64,000 nucleotides of DNA from Ophiothrix spiculata (lineage: Eukaryota; Echinodermata; Ophiuroidea; Amphilepidida; Ophiotrichidae), in the NCBI GenBank assembly GCA_000969725.1, contig JXSR01S019002.1, one strand, 5' to 3'. Positions 63,036 to 64,000 of this stretch are shown one piece after another. The translations under genes and the position numbers were made by a program. Position 1 is the stretch's first letter, and every line of letters begins with the position of its first letter. Below the pieces are notes generated by a model. That model worked only from the letters and a program-made list of their open reading frames with translations, was not told the DNA's origin and searched no databases.

Positions 63036-64000
63036 TATATATTCCGATGTGGTTAAGAAAACACTCAGGGTAATTCCTATTTCTTCAATAAATGTTTTAC
63101 TTAAGCACAGATGAAAAAGCATTAAATGGTCTGTCTTGTTGCAAGTGCAAGCAGGTGGTAGCCAGTCAAGTCGCCTTTAGAAAAAATACTTTGCTTTTCA
63201 CAGTCAACGTCTTTCTGTTTTATCAATCACGGAATTGGTAATTCCCCGTTGAACCAATGTACACATTGTGTGTAGCATCAGCATATCCAATTTGATTCAC
63301 AATATTCCAACGCATATTGTATTATCGTAATCAGCATCATTTGTGCAAGCATGTTTAAATAATCAAGCATGTTGTCATAATATGATACTACACATCATAT
63401 TTCTGCATCAAACATGTCGCCACATCAGGTTCAATATTAGATTACATTGGTAAGAGCGACCGGCAAAAGTAGATTATCATTTTGGTTTGTTAGACCAAAC
63501 AATGATGGTTGACAAATGAAACAAATAAATAAAAGGCATTAATTACCATCGCTACAGAAAGGAACTTGAGATGTCAAACAAAAGAGATAAAGTTTTTGTC
63601 CATGGTTCTTGATGAACATTTATTCATATCGTATATCGTGCATTAGCAGTACATCTTGTATTTACAAGGTCGTCGAAGGGTAAGCACAGCCAAATTAATA
63701 TTTTATGTATGAGGAAGTAAAACATGGTATAAAATAATTGCCAATATATTATCACTATGTTGCTACAATAACAATCCTTCCACATGCATATAATTTTGTT
63801 AATAATCAAGTAAATCGACCTTAACTTCAACGCCCTTGTGTTGAATCATTGAGTTTCCATTCACAATCTACGTTCCTCATAATTGATTCAATTTCGACAA
63901 TGATGACTACCTTCCGATGTAGATAGAAATTGCATCGAAGCACAAGTACTCGTAAGGTCATTTGTTTTTATTAATCTCAAAATTGTATGTAAATGATGTG
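63036..64000. other. Region upstream of the third K2P exon
   Basis: AT-rich with no gene seen. No X-box like those of the tandem K2P copies is visible within the first 300 bp upstream. Confidence 0.5.

Noticed and set aside
1-64000. CRISPR arrays, rRNA genes, LTR elements or Polintons
   Set aside because: None seen: no spaced direct repeats, no rRNA-like sequence, and no LTR pairs, integrase or capsid-like frames.

Overview
The window is AT-rich, gene-poor animal DNA dominated by duplications and short inverted-repeat transposons. Genes are intron-split, CR1/L2-like LINE 3' ends are present, and non-autonomous DNA elements are frequent. No bacterial operons, rRNA genes or CRISPR arrays are visible. 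The style suits a marine invertebrate such as a hemichordate, echinoderm, amphioxus or mollusc, but I cannot name the species.

The only convincing protein-coding sequences are three first coding exons of two-pore-domain potassium (K2P) channels, all on the minus strand: 25068-24309, 43145-42386 and 63022-62593. Each encodes a cytoplasmic N-terminus, TM1, the extracellular cap and the first pore segment. Each stops at a GT donor after the first base of the first filter glycine codon. I found no downstream exons. The first two exons are near-identical tandem duplicates (15 differences in 760 nt, 3 of them amino-acid changing). Both carry a perfect RFX X-box 137 bp upstream of the ATG, which hints at ciliated-cell expression. 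The third exon is a diverged paralogue with Met in place of the selectivity-filter Thr.

Layout: (1) about 130-11,700 holds two old degenerate copies (A, B) of a low-copy segment. (2) About 11,730-28,750 is copy C. (3) 28,751-48,470 is copy D, a young tandem duplicate of 13,355-28,750. The breakpoints can be read to a 3-bp CTG microhomology. Comparing C with D shows post-duplication insertions of short inverted-repeat elements, several with clean target duplications and empty sites. (4) 48,471-58,965 is unrelated DNA with a large inverted repeat carrying tRNA-like sequence in both arms, a 295-bp tandem duplication, three inverted-repeat elements sharing an internal core (one of them in copy D), and two LINE 3' fragments. 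(5) 58,966-64,000 is AT-rich and contains the third K2P exon.

The K2P exons may be separate genes whose later exons lie outside the window or were missed. The C and D exons may instead be alternative first exons of one gene. Only transcript data can decide.
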